Below are positions 8,766-22,300 of a stretch of 26,622 nt of DNA, piece after piece; the stretch's first letter is position 1; each line of letters begins with the position of its first letter. Source of the DNA: a virus; IMG/VR virus record IMGVR_UViG_3300030116_007829, positions 1 to 26,622 of that record; one strand, 5' to 3'. Both the position numbers and the translations under genes were made by a program. Below the pieces are notes generated by a model, which was not told the origin of the DNA, did not search any database, and worked only from the letters and a program-made list of their open reading frames with translations.

Positions 8766-10316
8766 TTAGAACTGTAATATAACTTTGATATCTTCTTTTT
8801 GGTTAGAAGAACGTGTGATTGCTGGTCGATGATCAATATAAAGCATGTTTCCAGAGTATTTTTTAACTTCTGGATTAGATAAACCACTTGTAAATGTTTG
8901 ACCAAGATAATATGTTTTATTATTTATCGAAGTTGATAGACCATCAAAACTTGTGTTTATACCAAGAGAAATACTTCCTCCTGTTATATTTACACTACCT
9001 CCATCAGAGATATCTGCGGTAAATCTATCAGCGTTAAATCCATAAATTGGAGTAGTTGTTGCTGCACCAACAGTTGTGAAACCAGCCATGGTGCGATCCT
9101 GCCAGTATTTTAAAACGCCTGTCACCTGATCATAACTAATGACTTTTCCAATCGCAGTCACACCTGTTCCTGTTGTTTGAGTGATAATACTATCAGCAGT
9201 AAATGTAGCACTACTATAACCTGTTCCTGTCAAACGCATTGCATATGCTGCACTTGCCTTATCCAACGTAAGGATTGCCGATGACCCAAAAGCTTTTGGA
9301 TTTTCAATAATACCAATTCTCGCTATTTGATTACCAGTGATAAAATCTGGATTTTCTGGATCATTTTCAATTCTAGAATATGTCAAAGCGTTTGTTGCAC
9401 CTAACTCCTTATAGATGTCTGCACCATGACCACCAGTTGGAGGTATGATAACATCGAGTTGAGGATATGAATCTGGTCTTGGCAAACCACCAGCAACGAT
9501 GTCAACTGTTCCAAAGGTATAACCTGATCCTTGATTTGTAACATCAACTGATCCAATTTGTTGATCTGCGTTTACAACAACTGTGCACTCAGCACCACTT
9601 CCATCACCTTTGATTGGAACTCTGGTATAAGTTCTATTTGCAGTTCCTAAACCCACACCACGATTTTGAATAATAACAACTTTTATTCCACCATCAACTG
9701 CATTATTTCTTACAGCAGCATTATCCGACCCAGTTTCCCAGTCTGATGGCACTGGTACAAATTCTGTAGAATCGAATTTTACTAACTCTGAAGGTTTAAC
9801 CGTATAAAGATATTTCCAGACATATCCATCACCACTTGTTCCAGCAACTTTTGGTTCTAAATCAGTAAATGTTGGTTCATCTAATGATGGTTTTCCATCC
9901 GGTTGCTCTGGGCTTGTTCCATTTTTTAAACAAATATAAACTCTAAAATCAGAGTTTATAACATAAAAATTAGATGAATATAACGAAGTTCCTTGTGCAT
10001 GTTTAGGTGGATTTGTGATACTATAATCTGATCTATAATAGTCATATGTAGTTCCAGAAGTCCAAGAATTTTTTCTTACAACTTGTTTTACGTCAGTTGC
10101 ATTTATCTTTTTTAATGCGATTGCAGTATCCCAAAAATCATTATGATTCGTAAAATTGTCAATTGGTGATGGGGGATCATCATCCCAATCTGTTTGTATT
10201 GCTGTAGGATCTGTTAATCCAACAAAAGAATAATATGAATTAGTAGACGTTGAAACCCCTGCAACAAAATTCTTTGCATTTAATATTCTTATCTGATCAG
10301 TAATTATAGCTGCCAT
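8766..10316 (-). CDS. 8: Baseplate wedge protein gp8, enlarged, 516 aa
   Basis: Homologue of T4 gp8, a dimeric component of the baseplate wedge that contacts the gp6/gp7 core and gp10. Matching landmarks are GDGYVWKYLY near residues 162-171 (T4: GDGYVWEYLF) and the C-terminal SGNMLYIDHRP (T4: SGEMIYMENRP), followed by an IKVILQF end (T4: INILFTF). The start MAAIITDQIRILNAKNFVAG matches my recollection of cyanophage gp8 N-termini. T4 gp8 has 334 residues; the extra length lies mainly between about 190 and 470. That section carries GSGYTFG and GTGYSS motifs of the kind repeated in the two giant neighbours. The gene follows the giant with a 19-base gap and has no Shine-Dalgarno motif. A near-consensus late promoter (CATAAATA) lies just upstream. 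Confidence 0.93.
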   Translation of the reverse strand: MAAIITDQIRILNAKNFVAGVSTSTNSYYSFVGLTDPTAIQTDWDDDPPSPIDNFTNHNDFWDTAIALKKINATDVKQVVRKNSWTSGTTYDYYRSDYSITNPPKHAQGTSLYSSNFYVINSDFRVYICLKNGTSPEQPDGKPSLDEPTFTDLEPKVAGTSGDGYVWKYLYTVKPSELVKFDSTEFVPVPSDWETGSDNAAVRNNAVDGGIKVVIIQNRGVGLGTANRTYTRVPIKGDGSGAECTVVVNADQQIGSVDVTNQGSGYTFGTVDIVAGGLPRPDSYPQLDVIIPPTGGHGADIYKELGATNALTYSRIENDPENPDFITGNQIARIGIIENPKAFGSSAILTLDKASAAYAMRLTGTGYSSATFTADSIITQTTGTGVTAIGKVISYDQVTGVLKYWQDRTMAGFTTVGAATTTPIYGFNADRFTADISDGGSVNITGGSISLGINTSFDGLSTSINNKTYYLGQTFTSGLSNPEVKKYSGNMLYIDHRPAITRSSNQKEDIKVILQF

Positions 10317-10332
10317 TTGAGATTTTTTTATT

Positions 10333-10340
10333 TATTTATG
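10333..10340 (-). promoter_or_regulatory. Candidate late promoter upstream of gp8 (CATAAATA)
   Basis: The minus strand reads CATAAATA, one mismatch from the T4 late consensus TATAAATA. It overlaps the stop codon of the giant gene and lies 17 bases before the gp8 ATG, in an AT-rich gap. If used, it would give a very short leader and partly uncouple gp8 and downstream genes from the giant. The gap's base composition makes a chance match possible. Confidence 0.4.
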
Positions 10341-13300
10341 TGGAATAACTTTGAGTTTTTAAAAATGCCTCTCTCTTAAGGATTGGCCCTGTCAGTATGC
10401 CTGTTACACCATTAGACGTATTGACTGGATATGAACGCACAGTGTTTCGATCACTTAGTTGTAATCTACCATAACTATAATCGCCAAAGTACATACTATG
10501 ACCTAATCCTGATAGACCATTAAGACTGTTAACACTAACTACAACCTGAGTAACGACTGTAGATCCGAATCCCATTGCATCAGTGGTAACACCTAAAGTG
10601 CGATGAGCGACACGATAAACATTATCAATATAAGTTGTACCAACACCCACAGCACTGCCATCAGTATTTAGTGATGTTAATCCATGACCTACATTTGAAT
10701 TACTTACTATGAAGAAGTCACCAACGTTTAATCCAGATGTAACGATTCCACTATTACCACCTGAACCTGATGCTCCTTGTGTGATATCAGAATCTCTAAG
10801 GAAAGAATCGGAGGGAATCACTAAATCAAATACTAATCCAGTCACAGCAACTCCAGCTAATGAGGTTGTTCCAATACCTGTTATGATACCATGATCTCCA
10901 GAGTATGATATAACTGTATTTTTCTCTTCAAGCACAGGATCAGCACCGATAAGCACAACTGGTGGATTTGCATCACTGTATTCTGTTCCAGCGGTTGAAA
11001 CGCTTATGCTTGTCACTACACCATTTGTTATTGATGCAGTTGCTTCTGCACGAGCAGTGGTTCCAAGACCAACAGGATTTTGAATAGTTACAGTTGGAGC
11101 ACTATCGTAACCCCTACCACCAGTTGAAATCGCTACAGATGATATTGTTCCAGCAGCGGATACAATTGCGGTTGCGGCAGCCGCTAATCTTTCAACGTTA
11201 TTAATAATTACTATATTTTTTTGAAACTCAGTTGATATTATATTTTCATTTTTAGCGTTAAAGAATGGTCTAACACCAGTAACATATGCAATCGTTGTAC
11301 CTACACCCACTGTTTGAATAAAGTTAGTGGTTGGTGTAATATTACCTTTGTATAAATCTCTATCTTTATAGATTTTCTTACCCTCAACAATTTTGTCTTC
11401 AGTTTGTTTTGTCCATACTATTGGTCTGTATACTCTTGTATCTTCAAAAACACCCGGGCCATCATAATTATTTGTATCAACTGAATTAGATGAAGTAATT
11501 TCAAGAACACTTCTTGACTGCTCTTGCAAGAAATTTTCCTGATTAAGTTTATTATGATATCCAAGGGTAAGATCATCTCCGACTTTGACAGTTTCAATTA
11601 TTTCTCTATCAATAACATCTGCACCACCTGTTCCTCGATAGAATATTATCTTCAAGGTATCTTCAAACTTGGGTGCCTCATCAAAAGTGATATTACTACC
11701 GCCGAGGAATGTGTAAGACTCTCCGGGTATTTGTAGTATATCATTAATGAACACAAATAAAGTATCTTGAACTGTAACTGGTGATCCCGGTGCTGCTTGG
11801 ATTGATAATGACTCTCCACCAACAGTAAGTGGAAATGTTCTTCTTGATCCGTCAAATAGATTTTGGAAAGTATCTAATACCTGTAGTTGTCCCACAGACC
11901 AACCACTAAATTGATCGCTTGCTACATCATTAACTGTAATTCTAAATTCTTGATTATCGACAAAATTAGGTGTTGTTGGAATACCAGCTGATCCTGTTAA
12001 TGATAGAGTAAGTATTTCACCCACACCATATCCATATCCAGTATTAGTGATCTTAAAGTCCATTACAGTAGATCCCTGACTTACAACAACATCTGCTCTT
12101 GCCTCAGAACCAGCAAATCCCGGAGATGATGTGCTATGAATCAATTGCATGTCACTATATGACAGTGGATCATCAATAACAATCTTAGTTAATTGATCAA
12201 CTCTACCACCTCTTGCATAAAGGTGAGCTCTCGTTGATACACCACTATTGATTTCAAACTCAGTTGCACTTAGGACTCTTATTACTGATGCACCATCAAA
12301 CGCAACGTCTTGACCACTTGGTGAATTATTATTCGCTCGTGGTGCGATTATTGCTGGTTGTATAAATCCACCAGAAACATATTGTGTTGGAACAGTGGAT
12401 ATACCAGCATTAATGGTAAATTGAGTTGCACTCGCAACACCAACCACTGGTGTTCCATCAAATATTGGATCACCCTCTCTTGGATATTTGTGTTGAGTTG
12501 CGTAGTTATTCTTTGAACATGTAAATCTTAAGGACTCTTTCTTCAGTTTAATACTTCTTCCGGGTAATAATGTGTGTGCACCTATAGTAAGGACTAATAC
12601 ACCTGTATCAGCAGCGTAAGTAGCGTCAGACACGTCATAGAAGTTTAATTCAGACTTACCGACGTTTATTGTAATTGTATTAGTGGTGACAGCAGTGATT
12701 GCAGTTTGAATACCAGCTATTGGATCAGTTGGTCTTGGATATGGATGATCACTTCCATAATGATCCATTTCGCATGAGAAGACAATTGAACTCGTACCAA
12801 TACCAACAGTATCATTTGTAGACAATCCATGACTAGGTATTGATATCACAAACACTCCAGTGGACGCATTATAAGTTGCGTTTGTTGGTGTAAACTGAGT
12901 TCCAACACCTGTTGTAACCGCGTTTGCAAGTGCATATCTGAATGTATGAGAATAATCTCCACCTTGTATAACAGCACTACTTGCAGCACCTATGAATCTG
13001 TGAGTATATTGTTGACCTATAGGAGATTTAGATACGTCTAAGGTTATAGTTGTTGCTGTGGTAGATGCAACTGATATTGCAGTATCAAAGAAACGATCTC
13101 TATTCCTTGGATAGATATGATTTACTGTTGCACCAAGTCCACATGTAAACGCTAAACCAGTTAATATTACATCACTACTCTTACCAGTTGTTGATAAACC
13201 ATGAGCAGCAAGTGTGGTTACAGTCATGATACCGGTGGTATTATCATAGTTTGCACTTTGAACTCCGACAGCTGGGGCGTAGTCACAAGTAAATGCGATA

Positions 13301-16300
13301 CCAGATACAACCACCTCATTACCAACAGATAGATTATGTGCAAATGCAGTGGTTATAGTTGTTATACCAGTGATTGAAGAATAACCAACATTGTAGATAT
13401 CTCTTGGTTTATAGAAGAATTGTGGATTAGTAATATCAATGCTAGTTACATGACCATCAGTAACGTTAGCAAGACCAATAGTTGTGATTCCAGATTGATC
13501 AAATCCCTCAGTTTGTAAACCTACAGATACAGTTTGTATACCTGATCTGTAACCAGAACCTGTGTTACCTATACTTACACTATTGATTGTTCCTGCAAGT
13601 GATACTACGGCAGTTCCACCAGCACTCACTAATGGTTGATATCCAAATCCACTTGTTGATGCAACAGATATAATTACACCACCAACAGGTATAGATGCAG
13701 TATTAACATCCCTAGCAACTGAACTTGCAGCTCCGGTAAATGTTAATGTTGTTCCGGATCCAACAGTTGTTAACTCAAAATCACCGACTGATCCTGACAA
13801 TGGTGCTTGTAATACACCATTAATTAATACAAGTGCATTATTTGTTGCGATACCAGTTTTTTGTGCTTTGTCTACAGTAAGTGCATATTGTCTATTCTTA
13901 CCGTTAAAATCTGATGTTAAGTCATCATATAGATGGTTTGTAGAATAAGTTTCTGTGCTTCCATTTACAATGCCGGATCGAGTAAACACTCTTCCTTGGA
14001 AACTTGAAGAAGTCGTGATACCAACAAAGTCTCTTTCATCGGGAGGATTAGTTGTTGATCCTATTGGATTTTTTCCCGGAGGTGCCTCTGAGAATGTTAT
14101 CTCATTTTCAAGAATATTATAATTACCTCTTATTTTTTCAACTAATGATCCTGTTGGGAATCCAGCGATTGATGTTCCCAATCTTTGTCTTCTTACTTTA
14201 ATACCATTAGTTGTTCCAATACCAACAGATAATATCTTCATCACTTCACTCGTATTACCACTACTTACACGAATATTATCTGCACCGAAGAAAGATGTTA
14301 TTCCTGAGAAATGTATAACATCTTGTGACTTATCAATTGATCTGTCAAGTGTGGTCGTTACAGAGGTTCCAGCAATTGGTGATTGAAGGAAATTATCAAT
14401 AGCAACTAATACTCTTGTGTTTGCATTTTTTGCTGTAAATGAGTGTGATGTTCCAATACCAACATGTGTCAAATCTAAAGGTACAGCCACCTCTTTTAAT
14501 GCATCTTGAGCACTTCTTGCTAATTGAACTTTATCCTCTCCTTTCTTGATTATGAAGAGAGAAGATGGTAACAACGTGGTTGTAATTCCAAGAGCAGGAA
14601 ATTCAGTGGATGCAATTTGTATGGCAGATGATATGCCAGTTCTTCTATCTGTGTGTGCATATGACACCTCTTCACCAGACACGAAGAAATGATTTGGAAG
14701 TGTGATTGTATTTGCAGTTACATTTACAACCTCAGATGTTGATCCATCATATGGTTTCTTAAATATGGGATCGCCATTATGCTCTAGAGCAAATTTTGTT
14801 TTAATCGCTGATTGTGTTCCTTCATAATTTGCAAAGGAACTTTCTATTGAAGCGTTTTGCAAATCCTTGTTAGCTTCACCACCAACTTCTCTGGTTGCAC
14901 CTGATGGTAATAATTCAGTATTTTCTTCAACTCTCAATGAATTTAAGAAAGTTGTAATTGAAACACCAATACCTGCATTTGGTACAAAAGTAATTTCAGT
15001 AACATTGTCTGATGTTCTTCTGCCACTTATAGTTCCAAGACCAGCAAATGCTGTACCAACTTTAATATTACCAAACTCAGTAAGATAAACATTATCATCA
15101 TCCGTATAATCATCAATTATTATTACTTCTGCTAATTCGTAACTTCCATTTAATTTATCGGCAATCTGAACAATACAGTAAGCAGCATCGTATGCATCAC
15201 CATAACTTGCAATACCAACTGCCACAGGTGTAGATGATGATGATATTCCTGTGCTTTGTGCGGACATCTCAGCATATGCCATATCATATGATCCGATTCC
15301 GATGTACCCCTCAGTTGCAATACCAATTGCAGTTGCGTTGATAAATGCTGTTGTTAATCCAGCATCGGGTGTGTATCTTACAACAAGATCATTTCCAACC
15401 ATTAATGGGAAGAATGTTCCTATGTTGCCTGTCGATGAATAAGCATCTGAGGAGTGAATCGTTAATTGACCATACTCTTGGAATCCAACGTTTGTCCCAT
15501 CATGTATAACACTCACCTGATCATACTCAACACTTCCATCACTACCTTCAACACTTACAAATAGTTTAGCTGATCTATGTCCAGAGACTGTTGTTCCAAT
15601 ACCAGCGAGTGTGAACACAGTTCCTGCAGCACCACCAGCAACAGAAACACATGTTGACTGAATACTTACAAGTGATCCATTCAATCCCTCAGATGTAGAT
15701 GGATCAAAAGGTTCAGCGGGTATAGATGTGGTCGCTGTTGCAACATTTGTTGTCGATACACCTAATTGATTTGTGTCTATTTGATATGACCATAATACAA
15801 CGTTATAATCATTAATTGTAAATTTATGTGGGAAAAATCTTAAGACAGATTCAACACCATCAATAACAAAATCAAATGATCCTAGATCCAAAGTAGTTTC
15901 AACAGATCCATATTGATTCATCATTGTTAAACCACGACCTGTATCATGAAGAGTGTTAATAATCATTATCTGCCTTTCACCAGTAAATAATCTATCTTGA
16001 ATATAAGCAACAAAGAATTGAGCACGACCATCAGCTAACCTATTACGATAAACATCAGCAAAAGGTGTGGATCTTGCATTATTATTAAACAAGTTACTAA
16101 AGTCATCTATAGTAACCACTCTATTAGATACTGACTCAGAGTAATCTTTTAAAATACGTGATTTAAAATTAAATTCATCTGAGAAAGGTCTTTCAAATCC
16201 AGTTATGTAATTTTCTGACACTAAGTCAAAATCATGGAATGATTGTAGACTTTCTTTTCCTATTATATCAATAAGTATCGTTGTTCCATCTACAGGTCTA

Positions 16301-19300
16301 ACCACTAAATCATCAGATTTTTCTTTGGGAAGTTGAGATTCAAGTTGAAAATTTGCAAACTTTTTAAATCCAGCTGTGTGGTTCAAAGTATTAACTATGT
16401 CTTTCCATTCATCAAACTGCACTTTAGATTTAACTGAGTATGAGAATGCGTGATAATAATCATTATCGTGAACACGTTGTTGTTCATCATTTAAAAATCC
16501 AGTTCTTCTCTGCCATCCATTATTGAATATTGAAAAATAATCTAAATTATATTTTGATTCAAATTTTATTTTTTCCTTTATGATTCCTTTTGCACCAGTT
16601 GGTGCTGTGTATTCGTTACCACTAATTCTCTCTCCTCTAAATTTTGTCTGTTCAATTATTTGTCCAACATTAAATTCTCTGTTACTCTCAACAGTTATGT
16701 ATTTACTAGAATTATTCCAATCAGAAACTGTGCCTTTAACGATAACTCCAGAACTATCAATTGTTTGAATGTCATCACCAATTCTAAAATCAGTTGGTTG
16801 TAATTTTGGATCAAATTGTGGGAAATATTTTTCGGGAACTAACGTACCATTTGATTTTTCAGCGTTAAATACTCCGGGAAACTCAATATTTTTCTCTAAA
16901 AATTCAGACATATTATAAGTAACAACTCCAAAACCACCATAATTAGGAGTAACACTCGTTAAAGTAAACAAAGCGTAATCATAATCGGAAGAATTATATC
17001 CTGAAGCTGTTGATCCTACACCAACACTCACATTTTCAACAAGAACTTTGTCACCAACACTTAATGGGAATGGATCAATATATTCACCATCATTATTTAA
17101 AACACCACTAAACGCATTTTTTAAAGTAACACTTACCTCTTGTGTACTATTGTTATATGTAAAGTTTTTAGTTCTAATACCATTAGGGTTGCCTATCGGT
17201 AATATTGTTGGAGTTGTATTGTTTAGAGATTCAGTATTTTCTAAAATTTCTACGATTTGCTCTTCAGGGTTGTATCTTAGGTCAACATCTGTGATAGGTT
17301 TTTTAGTTACACCGTCTAAAACAACTAAACTTGGGTTTTGAATATATCCGGTTCCAAACGATGTTATTCCTATTGATCTAAATCCACTAAGTGGTGATAT
17401 TCTTAAAGTTTGTGGATATAAAGCCTCAGGTTTTAAAGTTTTATCACTTGGATAATCAAACCCAATATTTTCTATGGTTATTTTGGTTGGTTTACCTATC
17501 GTTGATGAGAACGTCTCAATGACTGCTCCACTTCCTAAATCAGATGTGATCGTTGTAATTCCGGGGATATTTTTGTAACCACCACCGGGTTCGGTAATTG
17601 TTATTTCATTAATCGATCCATAAGCACTTGTTGATATCGTAGAGTATTTAAGTGTTGATGTTGTAGAAGAGTAAGAATCAGATTCTGGTTTAAATGGAAG
17701 ATCATATTGAAATGTTGTTGATCCTGTTGATATGATATTAAATATTCCACTATAACCACTCTCTGCTGTTGTTATATTATTGTGATTAATAACATCTTCA
17801 TCAATGACTATATCTTTATTTTCAGTTAAATTATCAGATACGTTGATAGGTGATAATTTATAATAAAGATTTTTTGGAGTATTTTCATTTATCTTCAATG
17901 TTACTTTTGCATCACCTGTAACTCCTATTGTGCCAGTTCTTGAAACATCAAATGTTGCATTTACACCACTTGTTTCATAACTATTGCTGTAATTGCTATC
18001 TTTGAAAAAATCAAAATAAAATGCAGGATAAGAAGTAGCACTCACTCTATAAGATAAAGATGAATCACTTAAATCAAATATTGCGTTTGAATTTTTAACA
18101 AATACGAATGGTGGATTTATTGGTGATATCGTACCATTACCAGTAGATGTTATACCTATAAATTCTGGAAAATCTTGACTCGTTTGATACTCCGTCTCTA
18201 CAAATTTTAAGGTATCCTTATCAACAACATATACGTAATATTCCCTATTATTCTCAAGACCTATAGGATCATCTGATGTGTGTATTATTTTATCACCTGT
18301 GACTAACTTATGATCGTTTATGATAATCGAGTCTCTTATACCATCGTCAGACTTATTTGTTGTAATACCTGATGCGACGTAATCTAAAGGATTAAATACA
18401 GCTTTGCGACGAATTTTATTATATTTTACAGTAATCGTGGTATTAATACCCGGATTTACATCCATGTAAACTAAATCATTATTTGTCAACCCATGAGTTC
18501 CTGTTCCAACCACAGTGACGGCATCTCTTGTAATATTTCCTGATATAATATCTCTATTTTTTAATCTTAAACTATGAATAGATCCTATACCAACGTCCAA
18601 AAATTGTATCTCTTCAAAGATAGGTTGAGTGCCTGTTAATCCCAGACCAAATCTCACACCAGTAGATCCTACTCCAACTTTAACGGTTGATAGTCCAATT
18701 AAATTATTTGTTTTTCTAATAACAAATAAAGATGTTCCAATTCCAACTGTTGTATCTACTGTTGGAGTTGCACTAAAGAATTTAACTTTAGGAGCAGTCT
18801 CTGAACCATTAACACCGTTCAATTCATAATTAACAATATCACCAGTTTGTAAAGTATGATTAGGTAGAAATATAGATCCCCTTGGAATAATTCTTGTAGT
18901 AACACCTGCTCCGGGATTATTAATGGTAATAGTATTACCTATGCCAGTTTCATTGTCTGGGTTGGAATGTGATGTTCCGATTGAATCACTAGGATTAAAG
19001 TATATTTCTATATCCTCTCTAAGCGGAATTAAAGGAGCATTAATTGGTTGAAGATTATTGACAGTTGATCTAAATGAAAATACTCTTGGAATTTCTTGAA
19101 GTATAGTTGATTGAGTGTGTGAAATCCCTACAAATTCAACTGGTCTTAAAACTCTTAATCTTTTTGAAAAACCATCAACATCTAAGACTTTTATAATTTC
19201 AGATGATACTCCAACTCTAAATCTATCATTTGTTCTTATTTCAGATAGATCACCACTTACTGGGAAGAAAGTCACAATACCGGTTGCAGTTGCTGTGCCT

Positions 19301-22300
19301 ATACCTTGAGTTAGAATTAGTCTTGTTGATGATATTCCTATCTCTTGAGGGCCAACCAAATCCTGCACAGTTGATGATAGTCCACCGACATTTACTAATC
19401 TAGCATTTTCTAAATTTATAGAAGTTGACGCGATGCCAACTATTAGATCTTCAGACTTCCTATAAAATTTGATTCCTAATATGGACTCATTAGATGAACT
19501 TACATTTAATATTGATCCATTTATTCTTGTTACTTTTGCTCTTGCTTGAAAAGCACTATCAATATTTTGATCAAATACTAATTTATCATTGACTTTATAA
19601 TTTGTTCCACCAGAGGTTATGCCAACAGAATTAATTCCACCTTTAGTTACAAAATCTATATTTGAATCTTGATTTACAAACTTATAAGACTCTAGGAAAT
19701 AATCATAACCACTAAAATCTTTATTAACCGATAATGGATAAGTGTTTCTTACCACATTTGTTTTGTTAATGTCAAAATCCTCTTGATTTGATAATCTGCT
19801 AAAATTAAATTTATTTGGTTTTGAATTATATTTGTCGCCGATCAAATATGGAAATTTAGGTTTTTTAAAGTTTTTAAAAATACCATCTGAAGCTGCGGTA
19901 GAGTCAAAGGTAGAAAAATAAGCGTAAACTCCATTTGGATATTCGGGTGTTATACAGAATCTTCCGTTATTTTCATCAAGAACTGAATCATCATTTGATA
20001 CTTTATAAGTGAAATCTTCTACAAAAAATTCTGGAGGAAATGAAGTAAAAGGAGGTCGATTAATTTTTTTACTACTCTCATCTACATACCCAGATTTCAT
20101 TTGAACAATATCACCACCATCTCTTCTTGAATATCCATAAGGCCCGTATATTGGGTTGCCATCATATGCCCATCCTATGATTGGTGAGTGTTGATCACTA
20201 TTACTTTCAACTCCGTTTATAAGACTTAAATCTTTCTTACCAAATAAAACAGTTCCGTCAGCAGCAGATGCGTATGATATTCTTCTTAGATTTCTAGCAG
20301 GATAAACATATGAACATTGAAGTCCAAATAATCTATTTGTTGGTTCACTTATGAATACATCATCATCATTTAAATTATTTAAATTTTTTCTAAAATTATT
20401 AATTCTCCATTTTTGCACTGAGGGTTTAAAATCTGCTCCTTTTCCTGATGAGTCAACTCTCACTGTGGTTGTTGTAACACCGTAACCGATTCCACTACTT
20501 TCAATATTTACAGATGTTATATTTCCTAAAGAATTAATTACGGGGGTAAGTTTTGCATCCGATCCTATTCCTAAAACAACTAGATCTGGTGGTGAGTTAT
20601 AGTCAGTTCCACCATAACTAACACTAACATCAACAATTTTTCCTTTTGAAATAATCGGTGTGATAACTGCATCTCTTCCGCTATTAAGATCAATTTTTGG
20701 AACTCTATCAAAATTAACTATCTCAGATGCACCATATCCAACTCCACTTCTCGTCAATTGAAGTGAAGTTATCTCTCCTCTAAAAATAGGTTGTAATGAT
20801 GCTTCAAATGTATTACCTGATATTGAGGATAATCCAACTCTACCGATTACCTCTACTGATATTGGAGGATAATTAAATGTGTGAGTGCCAACTCCAGTAT
20901 TTCTAAATTCGTTAAATTGATTAGTGTTAATGTAAAAAGAACTAACAGTTGTTCCAACTCCAACAGCTGCTAATTTAAATTGATCTTTATTAACAACAGA
21001 AACATAATATTGTTTATCTGTGGACAAACCGTCAATTGATGTTCCATCAACTGAGTAATTTACAATTTCACCAGTTTTATAATCATGATTTGGTATATTT
21101 ACGATATTCAGAGAAGTGTTAATTCCTGTTGATTCACAAGATCTTTGTTTATTTTCGTAACCAGACCCACTGTCTAAAACGACAACTGAACTTACTATTG
21201 ATTTTCCGTTTAATGATTTAAAAGATTGTACTCCACTACCAAAAGCTGTAAACGATATCGTATTTACTCCAGCGATTGCTTCATCATAACTATTATGTAA
21301 TTGCACCGTATATTCTGATACAGAAGATACGTGGTAAATTGCTTCAGTAACCAACCCTACAATCGGAGTGCTCCCCAGAGGGTCATATACGACTCTCTCA
21401 CCCTGTCTAAATCGATGATAGGTAGTAAATCCTATGGAGGATGTATTTATTCCTGCTGTGTCTAATATTATGGTTCCAAGACCAACACCATCACCATTTA
21501 TTAATAATTCATGATTAATTTTATTAAGTTTCGCAACTGCTGTTGCACCTTTACCATTTCCTCCACTTATTTTTATAATTGGTTCTTCTACATAATCGAA
21601 ACCACTATCAATTATCCTTAAATCTTGTAAAGACCCTCTAACAGCAGCGATAGCTGTAGCTCCACTTCCAATAGAGTCATTAATTTCAATTCTTGGTGGA
21701 TTAATAACGTCATAGTTTTCACCATTTTTTACAACATTTATATCTTCCAAACGTCCGTGATATACAAATTCTTTAGACTTATAATTTAATACTTCAACTC
21801 CATCAACCAACACTCCAGTATATCCGGGACTTGTTGATACTTTTTCAGAGACGTTTATTGGTAGTGAAATCTCTCTAACCAACTTTTGTGGTTCAATAAC
21901 CTTGCCATTAAAATTATATTTTTCAATATCATTAAATGCAATTGTAACAGAATCAACTCCTCCATCGGGTTTTACTTTAGTAAACACACCCTCATAAATA
22001 TCTGATTGACTTTTTGCAAACTTTACTGTATTTGCATCGATTCTTTTTATATAATATAAACCTTCAGCAAATAATCTACTAATAATATATTCTTGTCTTA
22101 TTGTATTACCCTCAGAGTCAATTGTGCTTACTTGACCTTTTTGAGGGGTATAATATACTGCATCACCTGTAAAGAAATTATGATCAACTTGATCTGATAT
22201 TTTAATATCTTCATCATCTTTGTCATAAGTCCCACCAAAAGTTAATTTTTGAGTTTTTGGGTTTAACTTACTAACACCACTAAAAGGTAATGATGAAGAT

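Noticed and set aside
11652-11855. 67-codon minus-strand frame inside the giant gene, considered as a frameshift product
   Set aside because: The main frame continues unbroken here with a recognisable fibre-type module, and the alternative peptide has no recognisable features.
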